DNA of 64,000 nucleotides from Ecdyonurus torrentis (taxonomy: Eukaryota > Arthropoda > Insecta > Ephemeroptera > Heptageniidae): positions 16,938,786 to 17,002,785 of the forward strand of contig OX439136.1 of NCBI GenBank assembly GCA_949318235.1. Direction: 5' to 3'. The notes beneath the pieces were generated by a model, which was given only the letters and a program-made list of their open reading frames with translations, did no database searches and had not been told where the DNA came from. Shown here piece by piece: positions 47,436 to 58,917 of the stretch; positions within the stretch are counted from its first letter, which is position 1, and every line of letters starts with the position of its first letter. The translations under genes were made by a program, and so were the position numbers.

Positions 47436-48965
47436 ATGACAATGATCAAACAAAAGCTGCCACCTCTTCCTCTGCCCCCACTCAAACAAACACTAGATCG
47501 ATTGTTGATGTAAGTTTAAAAAATAAAATCTTGTTGGTGTTGTGTTGAAATAGATTTATTAATAAAAATAAGTATGATTTAAAAAAGTTAATATATTAAA
47601 TTGAGAAATTGAGTGAAACAATATAACTTTTTTTTTTTTACTTAATTATTTTGCAGCTAATATCTTTTTTCTTATTGTAGATCTTCTAAACCATTTCTAT
47701 CAGACAAAGAATATGAAACTACTAAAAAATTAACAGAGGAATTTTCAAAGCCTGGTGGGGAAGGTGAAAAATTGCAGGAATACTTAGAGGAACGAGTAAA
47801 AACGAAAGACAATTGGGTAAAATGGCATACATAATTTAGAAAAAGTTCATTGTGTAATGTTTCATACAAAAGTTTATATAGTTTTGAAGTAAATTACAAA
47901 AAGTCATTTACTTTTTAAATAATTTCTACTTACTCATTTGAGTCAAACTAATCATGTCGAGTTCTGATTTTAAGAAACGTAAGATAGTTTGTAAATATTC
48001 ACTCATGTACTCTATGTATTTTTTTATAAATGTATTAAATTTAAATAATTTTGGGGATACACTCTTTAAAAAAAATGCTAAAATAATTGTACAATATCAG
48101 CTTGCAGACTTATGGTTAAATCACGCTTATCTTGAGTATCGTAATCCACTTCCCATATACAGCAGTACGGGAAATTTACACCCCTTGAGAAAACTGAATT
48201 CAAAATCGGATCAAATTGCACTTGCAGCTGCTGCAGTTGCGGGTGTGCTCAATTTTAAAGAAAAACTTTACTCGTAAGTTGCATTATTTATTTTTTTACA
48301 TCCCCCCCCCCCCCGAAAAAAATTAGTAGCACCAGGAGCACCAATGCAGGTGCACTAATGGTTGTGATATGCACGAGATTATTTTCCATTAGAGTATATT
48401 ATGTACATACACGTTATGTCCTTTACCCCCAGTGAATATATATCTTAATGTAATATTTTGGTATCAAATAGTATATAGGCCTAATAATAAATTTTACCGT
48501 ATACTGTGGCATAACATTTCACTGTTTGGACTTACATAATGCTGTTCGTAAACCCTGTTCTCTTGCACCAAAAAATGCGCATTCTATTTGATTAACCATA
48601 GTTGATCGTCATTTTAGGAGCAGAGAAAAGGGTTTACGAACAACATTAATGCATTCTAATATAGAAGATGAGTTTAAATGTTTAAATTATGTATTTGACT
48701 CGATATTAATTAAATTAAAAATTATAAGATAGAATAATAACTTTTAAGTTATGATCCACTTAAAACCCTTTAAAAAGCTCCCTATCCTAAATCTGTATAG
48801 CAGAATTTCACATCTTTATATTATAAACCTTATGTAGAAATGAGAGGGAAAAATTCAAGTTTTCTATATTAGACTTTATACATTGTGCCTTTCTTTTATA
48901 AATTGCTAATCAAGATAAAGCCACAAATAATTTTTATTTTTGTTCAAAATTTTGAAGAAGAAAAA

Positions 48966-48997
<32 letters not shown>

Positions 48998-51030
48998 AAA
49001 AAAGAAAAAGAAAAAGAAAAAAGAAAGGAAAAGAAAAAGGAAGAAAAAGAAAGTCCATTGCTTTAATTTGAAATTGAAATGTTATAATTATATGTTTTGC
49101 AATTATAGGAATGGTATTGCAATTGAAAAGTTGGGTCCTATGGAATTAGATATGCAACAATATTACAATTTCATTGGATCATGTCGCATACCTGGAGAAA
49201 AACGTGATGCACAACGTTTTTTGAACCACGACGATCCAGTCAATCATATTACAATTTCGCACAATCAACATGTTAGTATACTTTAGTATACATGTTATTA
49301 GTATAGAATTTTTGCAATCAAGAAAAAAAAATAGGAGCTTTCATTGCTCACTAATTTACCTGATTTTTAAAATCATGTATTAAAATTTGAATGGGAGACT
49401 ATTAAAATTTGCAAACTCTTGAAAGAGAATTTAAAGAGAAGTACGTACACACGAACACGATAAGAATTTTTACCTTTCAAAATCTTGAGCTAAGTTTGCA
49501 GTGTTATTCTTATGAGAATAAATGGATTTAAATGGTAAAATATCTTATCACGGTCCTGTGTACAGTACATGAAGCAGGTGATTTTTAAATCTATTTTACG
49601 TATATGAGATTTATAAATACTGACCTAATGCTCAATTAATCTATGAAAATGAATGAAATTAATGATAAAATGAAACTCTTTCAGAATAAACCATGCCACC
49701 ATTATTTTTTAAAATTCATGAATCATTAAAAGTACAGTTAAAATTAAAAATACACTACACAATTATTTTTTTTATTCCAGTTTTTCTGCGTTCCTGTTTA
49801 CGGTGACGACGGAAAAGTGTTGAATCAAAGTCAACTTGTAGCTCAACTAGAAAAAGTTGTCGCTCAATCTCCTGAAATATCAAGTTCTCCAGTTGGTATT
49901 TTTACCACAGAACAGCGAGATAATTGGTATAAAATTCGTAACTCATTGATTAAAGGTCCGTAAATATGACATAATCTTTAATTTTGCATAGTTTAACTAC
50001 AATAATTTTGTTCTGTGAAATTCAACTAGAAACTGACTTTCAATCAACTTTTTACGATCATATGAGAACAAATAATTTATAACGCTTTTACGATTGATTA
50101 TAAAGATTAAAGATTTTAATACGTTCCATGACTTTTACAGTGTAGAACATGTCACATATACAAACACAAATACTTAAAGGCGTAGAACACCTTGAACAAA
50201 GAAGTTGCGTAATATCCTAAAAAAAACTGAAAATCAACGTTGATTCGGCTGAAGTAATTGATTTCTAATTTATTTTCCATTCACAAAATGACACTGGCGG
50301 TCACTGACGTCACAGCTCACCCGGTTTACGCGCGCGTGGACCAGGCGAGCTGTGACGTTAGTGACTGCCAGTGGCATTTTGTGAATGGAAAATAAATTAG
50401 AAATCAATGATTTCGGCCAAATCAACGTTGATTTTCAGATTTGTTAGGATATTACACAACTTTTTTGTTCAAGGTTTTCTACGCCTTTAATATTAAAATA
50501 TAATAATAATAATAAAACATTTTATACTGTTCATTGGTGGCAAGAAAATCATTGATATTATAAAACATTTTTCTATTAAATATCTTGCAACTTAGTTTTA
50601 AAGCTATTATATTATTATGTGGAACATGATTGTTAAAAAATAGCTTTATACGTATACTTACTCTTTGACATATTTTTACAGATGCTCAAAACGCAGCTAA
50701 TCTTGAATTAATAGAGAGTAGTTTATTTCTTCTGTGTCTTGACGGAGCAAAAAGTCCTGTTGAATTAAATGCTCCGAATCCTTACTCAGCAGGAGCAATG
50801 AAAATGTTACATGGAGGAGGGTCAAAAGGTCATGCAGCAAATCGATGGTGTGATAAAGGATTTCAGGTAAATGGCATGAAATATTTAATATTGAATATCA
50901 TATAATAATATAGTTATTTATTTACACGTTTTTAATGTAATGAAATATTTATTGAAATTATTATTAATAAGTATGAAAAAAAAAAATGAAATGAGAATCT
51001 ATGAAAATTTTAAACATTAGCAGAGCAAGA

Positions 51031-51116
<86 letters not shown>

Positions 51117-54016
51117 CAAACTGAGAGAGTAAATTAAAATTAAAAAAAACTGTATGCAATAAAAATGTGTTTTTAGATTGTAGTTGGCGAAGATGGTGAG
51201 TTGGGATGTCCATTTGAACACAGTATGGGTGAAGGAAACCCCATTGCTCATCTCATGGATTGTGTTGAAGATTACTGGTAAATAATCATAACTTTTTGCT
51301 TAAATCTGTTTGCTAGAATGATTCTAATAATGCTTTCATGATAAAAACGTCAAGTATTTTGGAAGTATTTATAAGAGCCTGTTATATGTGTATATATATA
51401 GCATTATTTTCATAATATTCTACTAATGGTCTAAAAAAAATAAATGAGGGATACTTGATACATTTTTATTTGATTTAAGCTAATGTAAATGTTTCAGTAT
51501 TAAGTTTGGAGGAAAAGATGACCCCGTACTACCTACAAATGCGTATTCAAACCCTCAGTTACTTCAGTTTAATATTCCTGATGACGTGAAAAATGCTTTC
51601 AGCCCTGCATTTGAAAATATTGACAGGTATTTATGAAAATTTTAACCAATTTATTTATTGACTGTATATTAATTTAATGCAGTCTATGGCTTAAAAGTGA
51701 CATTCACGTCATATTAAGTCTACAATTAAAGTATATAATAAAATAAATATATTGTTCTATATTGCTATAGACCCCTTTCACATCCTTGCGCTTTGTCGCC
51801 ATGTTTGTGGTGCCTAATGTATTGTCCAGCATAGGGAAAACATCATTTCTCCTATAATTTTTCACTTAATAAGAGTTTATTTTAACTGGACAAATTTTTC
51901 TCATAATCTTCGAGCTTATTAGGAGCTAGAAATAAGTCTTTGGTTGAGGTTTGAAGCTTCTTTTGCTATTAAAAAAAATAAAAATGACGTTTTTCCTATG
52001 CTGGTCTATGTATTTATAACCAGCAAAATGGCGGCTCTTAAATATGAATGCAACCGGTCTATAGTAGAAATTAACTTCTTTTATTCATATTATCATTCTT
52101 ATAATAATATATCTCTCTCTCTATATATATATATTTTTTTTTAGACTTGTGGAAGATCTAGATTTGTACGCATTTGAATTCAGTGATTATGGAAAAGGAT
52201 TTATTAAAACACAAAATGTGAGTCCTGATAGCTATTTTCAAATGGCAGTTCAGTATGCATTTTACAAGTAAGTATCAATGTAATTATTATTATTTTACAA
52301 TATTATTTTTAATACAAAATAGAAATATGAAAGCATTACTTCCTGACCTTTATAGAATACGTTTTCTGAATAATTTTTGTAGCAAAACGATTTATCTTTA
52401 GTTGATCTGCAAGTTGAGATTTTATCTTTTAGGCTGAATGTGCATGTGAATTTGAAACAAACTCTAGTTGTAGACTATTAAAATTTAATACCAAACATAT
52501 AAATCTGAAACAAACTAAAGTATAGTTTTTTTTAAGATATTATAAAAATAATAATTTTGCTTACTTTAAAAAAAAAAAAATTTTTTTAGACACTACAAGA
52601 TTCCAGGGGCCCAGTACGAATCCGCAGCTACAAGAATATTTAAACTCGGACGTACAGAGACCATCCGCTCATGTTCAAACGAATCCTTACATTTTGCACG
52701 CACAATGCTTAATCCTGAAGCCAGTAGTAAAGAAAAAGCAACTGCACTGAAAAATGCAATCAATGCACATAAAAAATACGTCGGCATAGTAAGTGAAATA
52801 ACATAATATTTTTCCGAAAATTTACTTATTATATATGACTGAAAAGTGAATATTTTCAGGCAGTGCAAGGTCAAGGTGTGGATCGTCACTTGCTGGGATT
52901 ACGTCTTATGGCCTCACAACATGGGATGGAGGAACCTAAGCTCTTCAAAGACCCAGCCTACCTTAGAAGTACAAATATGAGGTTATCAACGAGTCAGGTA
53001 TTCAATTTCGCATTTTTTTGTTAAATATCACATGCGAGTGCAATGAAATGAATGAATGAATGAATGAATGAATGAATGAATGAATGAATGAATGAATGAA
53101 TGAATGAATGAATGAATGAATGAATGAATGAATGAATGAATGAATGAATGAATGAATGAATGAATGAATGAATGAATGAATGAATGAATGAATATTAATA
53201 TTTTGTTTATTTTCTATTTATTTTACTTCACTGCGTATAGTACTTCTTATGTATCCTTAAAGTTATGCACCCCGTCGGACCCTATTTTAAAAATACCATA
53301 AAAAATCTATTTTTAATTTACTTTATATTTATTATTATAATGATAGTTTTATTCTAAATAACATATGTATGTCTTGCAGAGATGACAAAACATCCTTTTA
53401 TTTTGTTTAACATATATATTTTCATACTTTTATATATATTGATTGAAAAAAAAAAAAAAAAAAAAAAAAGTTTATAATAATTGTATTATAGTATCATATG
53501 TATTTTCCCCTTTGGCTGAATTGGTTACAGAGTCGTATGACTTAAACCCAAACATATATTTGATGTAATGTGTTTTTATACAATAAAGCCTATTTTGAAT
53601 TGAATTGAATTGAATGAACACGGAATGAGTTAACTTTGACAACTTATTAATGCAAACATGAAAAATAGAAACATATATGACAATATATTGTTTATTTTCT
53701 ATTTAATGCCTTGTATATTTATTGTGTATTGTATACTACTTATTCAATTAACGTTTTTATCTTTAATTTCAATTTAATAGCTTTTTTTATGTTAAAAATT
53801 ATTCCACAGGTGACAATGAAATGTGATGCGTACATTTTCTTTGGTCCACTGGTTCCTGATGGTTACGGATGCTGCTATACAATAAGAGAACACGCCATGA
53901 CAGCAGTCATGACTGCTTTTAAATCGTGCGAAGAGACGAATGCAGTTGAATTTTCTCAAACTTTGCAGTCTTGTTTGAGAGATATCAAAGCTATGTTGAT
54001 GTCTGCTGCTCAATAA
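47436..54016 (+). CDS. CRAT: Carnitine O-acetyltransferase, copy 2
   Basis: Twelve exons: 47436-47509, 47681-47816, 48101-48273, 49109-49271, 49781-49955, 50682-50866, 51177-51277, 51498-51626, 52145-52267, 52590-52788, 52860-52997 and 53810-54016. They encode 600 residues with the same exon phases as copy 1. Visible motifs are LPPLPLPPLKQTLDRLL (signature 1), LHGGGSKGHAANRW, catalytic FEHSMGEG (His317, Glu321), DYGKGFIKTQNVSPDSYFQM with both CoA-binding Lys residues (396, 400), GRTETIR, RLSTSQ and FFGPLVPDGYG. Ile541 sits where mammalian CRAT has Met, favouring short acyl chains. The HGGGSK loop (GHAA instead of SNSG) and HxxxE instead of HxxxD separate it from copy 1. There is no N-terminal extension, and the C-terminus is SAAQ, so neither a mitochondrial nor a peroxisomal signal is seen. 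The exon 5 donor is an unusual GTCCGT. Its introns carry MITEs and microsatellites. AATAAA lies about 110 bp after the stop. Confidence 0.93.
48301..48314 (+). repeat. C homopolymer run
   Basis: About 14 consecutive C residues in copy 2 intron 3. Confidence 0.85.
48539..48648. mobile_element. Family B element in acetyltransferase copy 2, intron 3
   Basis: Ends GCTGTTCGTAAACCCTG and GGGTTTACGAACAACATT. The interior has AAAAATGCGCATTC and GTTGATCGTCATTTTAGGAG, closest to the 7288 compound copy. It is absent from the matching intron of copy 3. Confidence 0.75.
50178..50486. mobile_element. TTAA-type MITE, family A copy 4 (copy 2 intron 5)
   Basis: TTAA flanks at 50174-50177 and 50487-50490. 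Ends AGGCGTAGAACACC and TTTTCTACGCCT. Same subtype as 37569-37876, with TGACGTCA intact on the left and mutated to TGACGTTA on the right. It is absent from copy 3. Confidence 0.85.
51033..51113. repeat. (CT)n microsatellite in copy 2 intron 6
   Basis: Perfect CT array that starts about 165 bp into a 310-bp intron. It ends some 60 bp before the exon 7 acceptor. Confidence 0.95.
51765..52064. mobile_element. Inverted-repeat element in copy 2 intron 8
   Basis: CTATAGACC and GGTCTATAG bound about 300 bp. Inner CAGCATAGGGAAAA and TTTTTCCTATGCTG are also complementary. The interior phrase TTTCACATnnTTGnGCTnnGTCGCCAT recurs, diverged, near 6398. Non-coding. Confidence 0.65.
53046..53193. repeat. 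(AATG)n array in copy 2 intron 11
   Basis: About 37 perfect AATG tetranucleotides. The equivalent intron of copy 3 also carries a tetranucleotide-based array (61981-62151). Confidence 0.97.
53505..53617 (+). mobile_element. Possible SINE or truncated LINE 3' end in copy 2 intron 11
   Basis: The text ends ACAATAAAGCCTATTTTGAA followed by tandem TTGAA/AATTG repeats, a style typical of LINE-mobilised 3' tails. Upstream, TTTGGCTGAATTGGTTACAG resembles a tRNA A-box head, but no clear B-box follows. The element class is uncertain. Confidence 0.4.
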
Positions 54017-54124
54017 TACAATATATTTTTAAATGTAAAGTATCATAGTATAATCTATTTGTATTTCGTCTTATCAAAATATTATTACGCAAGGAACTGA
54101 CTAAAATGGTTATATATTATTGTA

Positions 54125-54130
54125 AATAAA
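54125..54130 (+). terminator. Candidate polyadenylation signal, acetyltransferase copy 2
   Basis: AATAAA about 110 bp after the stop codon of copy 2, a normal distance. AT-rich context limits certainty. Confidence 0.45.
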
Positions 54131-54197
54131 AAAAAATACAATACTGTAATAATAATAATATATATATATACCTATGCTTCATAACATTTCACATCTA

Positions 54198-54236
<39 letters not shown>

Positions 54237-54661
54237 TAAGGGTACTGTACGTGACCTTCAATAAGCTTGTACCTCCAATTAAAAAGTGGGTCTTCTACTT
54301 CACTTAAATGTTGTGGTCAAAGTTTTGTAAAATATATAGCTTTCAAACTCTCACAATGACATTATAAAGTTATTATAGTTATCATTATGAAATGTTTAGT
54401 ACCTTTGACAATTGATATTTAAAAATTATCATATTATTCATGTAGAGTTGATAATTTACAATGTTTATAATACAAAGTTCACTAGTTTTTTTTTTTTTTT
54501 TTACAGATTCCTCTTTACTTTTATTGATAAAATTATCTTTATATGTGAACTGATTAGTAATTTACAACTTAAATCGAAGCCCTTAGATCTTTAACTTTAT
54601 AGATAATGACTAAATGTATGTAAATATACAGTATGTTCAACTTCTCTGATCAAAGTTTAAA

Positions 54662-54701
<40 letters not shown>

Positions 54702-54982
54702 ATTCTTGCATACACCTGGCAAAAAAAAAAATCTTAATTTATTCAGCAAAGATTGATTACTTGCTATAGCAATCCAAAGTTCATATAGAGATATAATTAC
54801 ATTTGCTAATAACAATGAGTAATGAGATTAGTTAAGAGTGGGTCAGGCGTGTTTTCAGTTCTAAATCTTGCTCTTTCAAAAATGTATATTTTTCTTTTTT
54901 TTTTTTAAATAATGCCTATTATTTATTTATTTAAATAATATAAAATATACTATTTCGGATTTACATATTTAAATAATTATAT

Positions 54983-55291
54983 TATAGGGTCTATGCATTC
55001 ATGTTAAAGTCGACGCCATGTTGGATAACTCAATAACATGGGTGGCATAGGAAAATAAATCATTTTTCCAGTTTAAAAACACTCTGCAATATTTTTGAGA
55101 GCATTGATGCTGTAAATATGTTGAATTAGTATCCCAAGTATGTGAGAAAAATAACAATAACAAAAAAATTAAACGATTTCCCAAAGAAAATTGGCGTAAA
55201 TGAAGTTTGTCCTAATGCTGAGCAATGTTATGCACTACTCCAGTATGGCCTCGAAGCGCAATATATATGACGTCATCCGCCTACACCCTAT
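54983..55291. mobile_element. Family C repeat, copy 4
   Basis: Starts TATAGGGTCTATGCATTC, ends CTACACCCTATA, and matches 16552-16863 closely across its length, including CGCCATGTTGGATAACTC and TATGACGTCATCCGC. Confidence 0.8.
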
Positions 55292-56808
55292 ACATACACA
55301 GTAGAGTACTCAAGTACCTCTAATACACAGTTGCTCTATAATATAGCAAATATAGCACAAATGACGTTGCTATATACACCCAAGAACATTTTAGTTTGCA
55401 TGATCGCCCACAGATATCGCCCATTTCAAATGACAGTTTTTGGTTAAATAAACGATTATTTAAGAAATATCGAACATCCTTACGTGGCGTGGACTTTACG
55501 TATTACTGCCAAATTTAGCTAAAAGGTAATAATAGTATTATAATTATTTTTCCAGTGCACTTAATATTTAAATTTTTTAGTCAATAATAATGTAAAAACT
55601 AGTAAAAGTGTAATAATTTTAATGCTAAATATTGAGTAGAGTACCCTCTTCTAGTATACTCTAATATACAGGAATACAGGTGTTGTATAGAAAGAGGGGG
55701 GAGGGGGCGTAAATAACTACGATTTGAAGATAGACTTTTAATTAGGTTATCACATAAAATATTTTTACTTTACTAGGTTGCTTTTCAAAACTAAAGTAGT
55801 GAAGCTACGTAGCATGAAAATTTACTCTATTGTATAGAACATATAAATAACATTAATTACGTATTAATTTGTGCTCTAAATTTATGCCATATATGATATA
55901 ATGGCATAAATATAGAGGATGTTCCTATTGACATTGCAGTGCAGAGAAATGTGAATATTGCATCACAGCAGAAAGTCAGGTAAACATATATAGCAATATA
56001 CGATGTTCTTCAAGGGATTTGGGTACAACTTTCACGCATTAGGAATAATGTCAAAGTAAAAGTAAATATTGTATCTTTAATAGATAATTTTATATAGTAT
56101 GAGTATCAACGGTCAAAACACGTTAGTTTTTTATTATCTAAGATGATAAGTGATGATCTTATGAGTAAACTTCAAAACTTTCAACATAAATTACGCTTTT
56201 GTTAATTCTAAAAATATTTCATAATTTCTACTCAACAGGTGAGTTAACAACGTAAAAAAATATTGTCTAAAAATTAACAGATTTACTTGCTAAAACTATT
56301 TTTCTCTATCATTTTTAGCCTATAATATTTTTTTCATAAATAATTTTAAAAAGGAAATTCCTTTATATTGTATTAAATTTTGGAATATTAATTAAACATA
56401 TTTTATAATCGAGAAAAGATTTTATATGTGAAATGACAATTTTTACTGTCTTATTTTTTCTTGTTGGAATCATGAAAATGCGTTGACTTATTAATTACAT
56501 CACAGAATACGATATTATTATTATTAATCAGGTGCCATTATTGATAAGGGGCTTAATAATAAAAAAAAGTACACCAGCTTTTATAATTATATTTGAAATT
56601 TGCTATCCGGATTCGAATTATTATTATTATTATTATTTTTTTTTTCAAATTTTCTATAAAAATGGAAGTAAAATTTTGTCTCTTTTAAAGTGAAACTAAA
56701 ATTGATATACAAAATAACTTTTAATGCCATACATGCATATACATGATTTTAACAGATGTTTTTCAATATATGTTTTTATTTTTGTTTATGTTTTTGAAGA
56801 AGGTAAAA

Positions 56809-57862
56809 ATGCCAGTTATTAAACAAAACTTACCACCATTACCGTTACCACCGCTAAAACAAACACTGGAACGATTTTTAATGTGAGTTTTCTTAATTAT
56901 ATAAGAATCTTTGGTTAAAATCTTATTGTAAATAAAGTACATACATTATCATTTTGAAAGAAAGTGTTGAAAGAATATAAAATTTATATTAATTTTTATT
57001 ATATCTAATGTATTTTTCAAAACAGCCTTAGTAGCAGATTCATGTTTAAATCGTACAATTACAACCTATTGTTTTTACTCTCATTATTATTGTTGAGAAA
57101 ATAAGTAGTATATTACATCAAATTTATTAAGTAAATATTTTTATATTAAAATCTTTACTATTTTTTTTCCAAATACTCAAAATAGAAATGAAAGATAAAA
57201 TTATATTAATTAAATTAAATTTTGAATAGAACTTCCAAACCATTTTTAAATGACGAAGAATATGAAACTAGCAAAAAATTAACAGAGGACTTTTCTAAAG
57301 CTGAGGGTGAAGGAGAAAAACTTCAAAAATACTTAGTGGAGAGAGTAAAAAGCAACGAAAATTGGGTATATAATCGTATACATTATAATGGACAAACATA
57401 ATTACAAATTCATATATATTCAGCCTTTTTAGTACGAAAGTAAAGTTTCGATAATATATTATTTTCTTTACAGCTTGCTGAATTATGGTTGAATCACGCT
57501 TATCTTGAATATCGTCTTCCATTACCAATATACAGCAGTACGGGAAATATACACCCATTCAGAAAACTAAACTCAAAGTCGGATCAAATTGCACTCGCAG
57601 CAGCCGCTGTGGCTGGTGTTATAGACTTTAAAGAAAAGCTCTACTCGTAAGCTCTCACTATTCTATTAATTACTATATTTCTTATTTACATTAGAATAAT
57701 AAACTATATTTATCATAGGATTATTTAAGACGAGATTTTTTTTTATGCAAAAATATATGTTTGCCTGCAAGGTATAGGCTTTCCCTTATAATATCAATAC
57801 AATACAATTATTATTAAAATTGTTCCATGCCATTATTACCTTAGATTATACGTAGAAACATA

Positions 57863-57899
<37 letters not shown>

Positions 57900-58178
57900 C
57901 TATGGTAGAAATAAACTATTTAGCACTTCGGCAGTATACTGTACTAATAACGCAATTTAATTATAAATTAAATTAATTATAATTATTTGGTATTAAAACA
58001 TGTAACAAAAATGCTACATTGATATAAATATGTACAGTGAATTACACAGAAAAAAAAAGTACTATGTAAACTCTCCGGAGATTTGTTCAATAACAGTTAA
58101 TATACATATGGAGAAAATGCAGTTTTAAAACCTAAATCTTGCAATACATTAATTTGCATGCATGCATGCATGAATTTT

Positions 58179-58210
<32 letters not shown>

Positions 58211-58875
58211 GACAAATCGTAACGATATACACAGAAATAGGTCCAAAATTATAATAAAATTTTAAGAAATATATTTATAATTCTGCTAAAATTATCATTA
58301 TAATTATGATGTTTTATCATTATAGGAATGGTATTGCAATAGAAAAACTGGGTCCCAGGGAATTGGATATGCAACAATATTACAATTTTATTGGATCATA
58401 TCGCGTTCCAGGTGAAATACGTGACTCGCATAGATTTATGAATCACGATGACCCCTCAATTAAACATATCATTGTTGTGCACAATCAGCACGTGAGTATA
58501 CAATAATCAGGATCATCACTAAAAATTCTAACATGCTAGAATTCAATATTTGGTATTTAAACAAATTTTAATAAAGAAATTGATTTTTTTTTTTTACTCC
58601 TATTATAGTTTTCTGCTATTTATTTAATTTTGTACATGTACATATATCATACATATTATTATACATACTTTATAGATCATGCAGTGAGTATAATGCAGTA
58701 TCAAAGCCCAAAAAACAAAAAAATAAATGTAGAGTGCATAAAAATATTATATAGAACACATGAAATGTCTAATTTTTCTAATTTTCTAGTTTCCGTGCTG
58801 ATAAATTTTAGTTGATTTTTCTACACATCAAAGTTTTCTTTTTTTATGGCTATTTATAAATACAATTTTCATTTC

Positions 58876-58917
<42 letters not shown>

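Larger units (their letters stand above)
54017..56808. other. Intergenic region between acetyltransferases 2 and 3
   Basis: Contains the copy 2 3' end, poly(T) and poly(A) tracts (54201-54230, 54665-54699), one family C repeat, and AT-rich DNA that should include the copy 3 promoter. I see no gene and no clear core promoter. Confidence 0.5.

Noticed and set aside
48885..49108. Lys-rich extension upstream of acetyltransferase copy 2 exon 4
   Set aside because: It is an A/G-rich intron tract; the TTATAG acceptor at 49108 and the phase match with copies 1 and 3 define the real exon start.
50964..51251. Arg-Glu repeat frames antisense to copy 2 intron 6 and exon 7
   Set aside because: Translation of the reverse strand of a CT microsatellite.
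53505..53560. tRNA gene
   Set aside because: An A-box-like sequence is present, but there is no B-box, acceptor stem pairing or anticodon arm; kept only as a possible SINE head.
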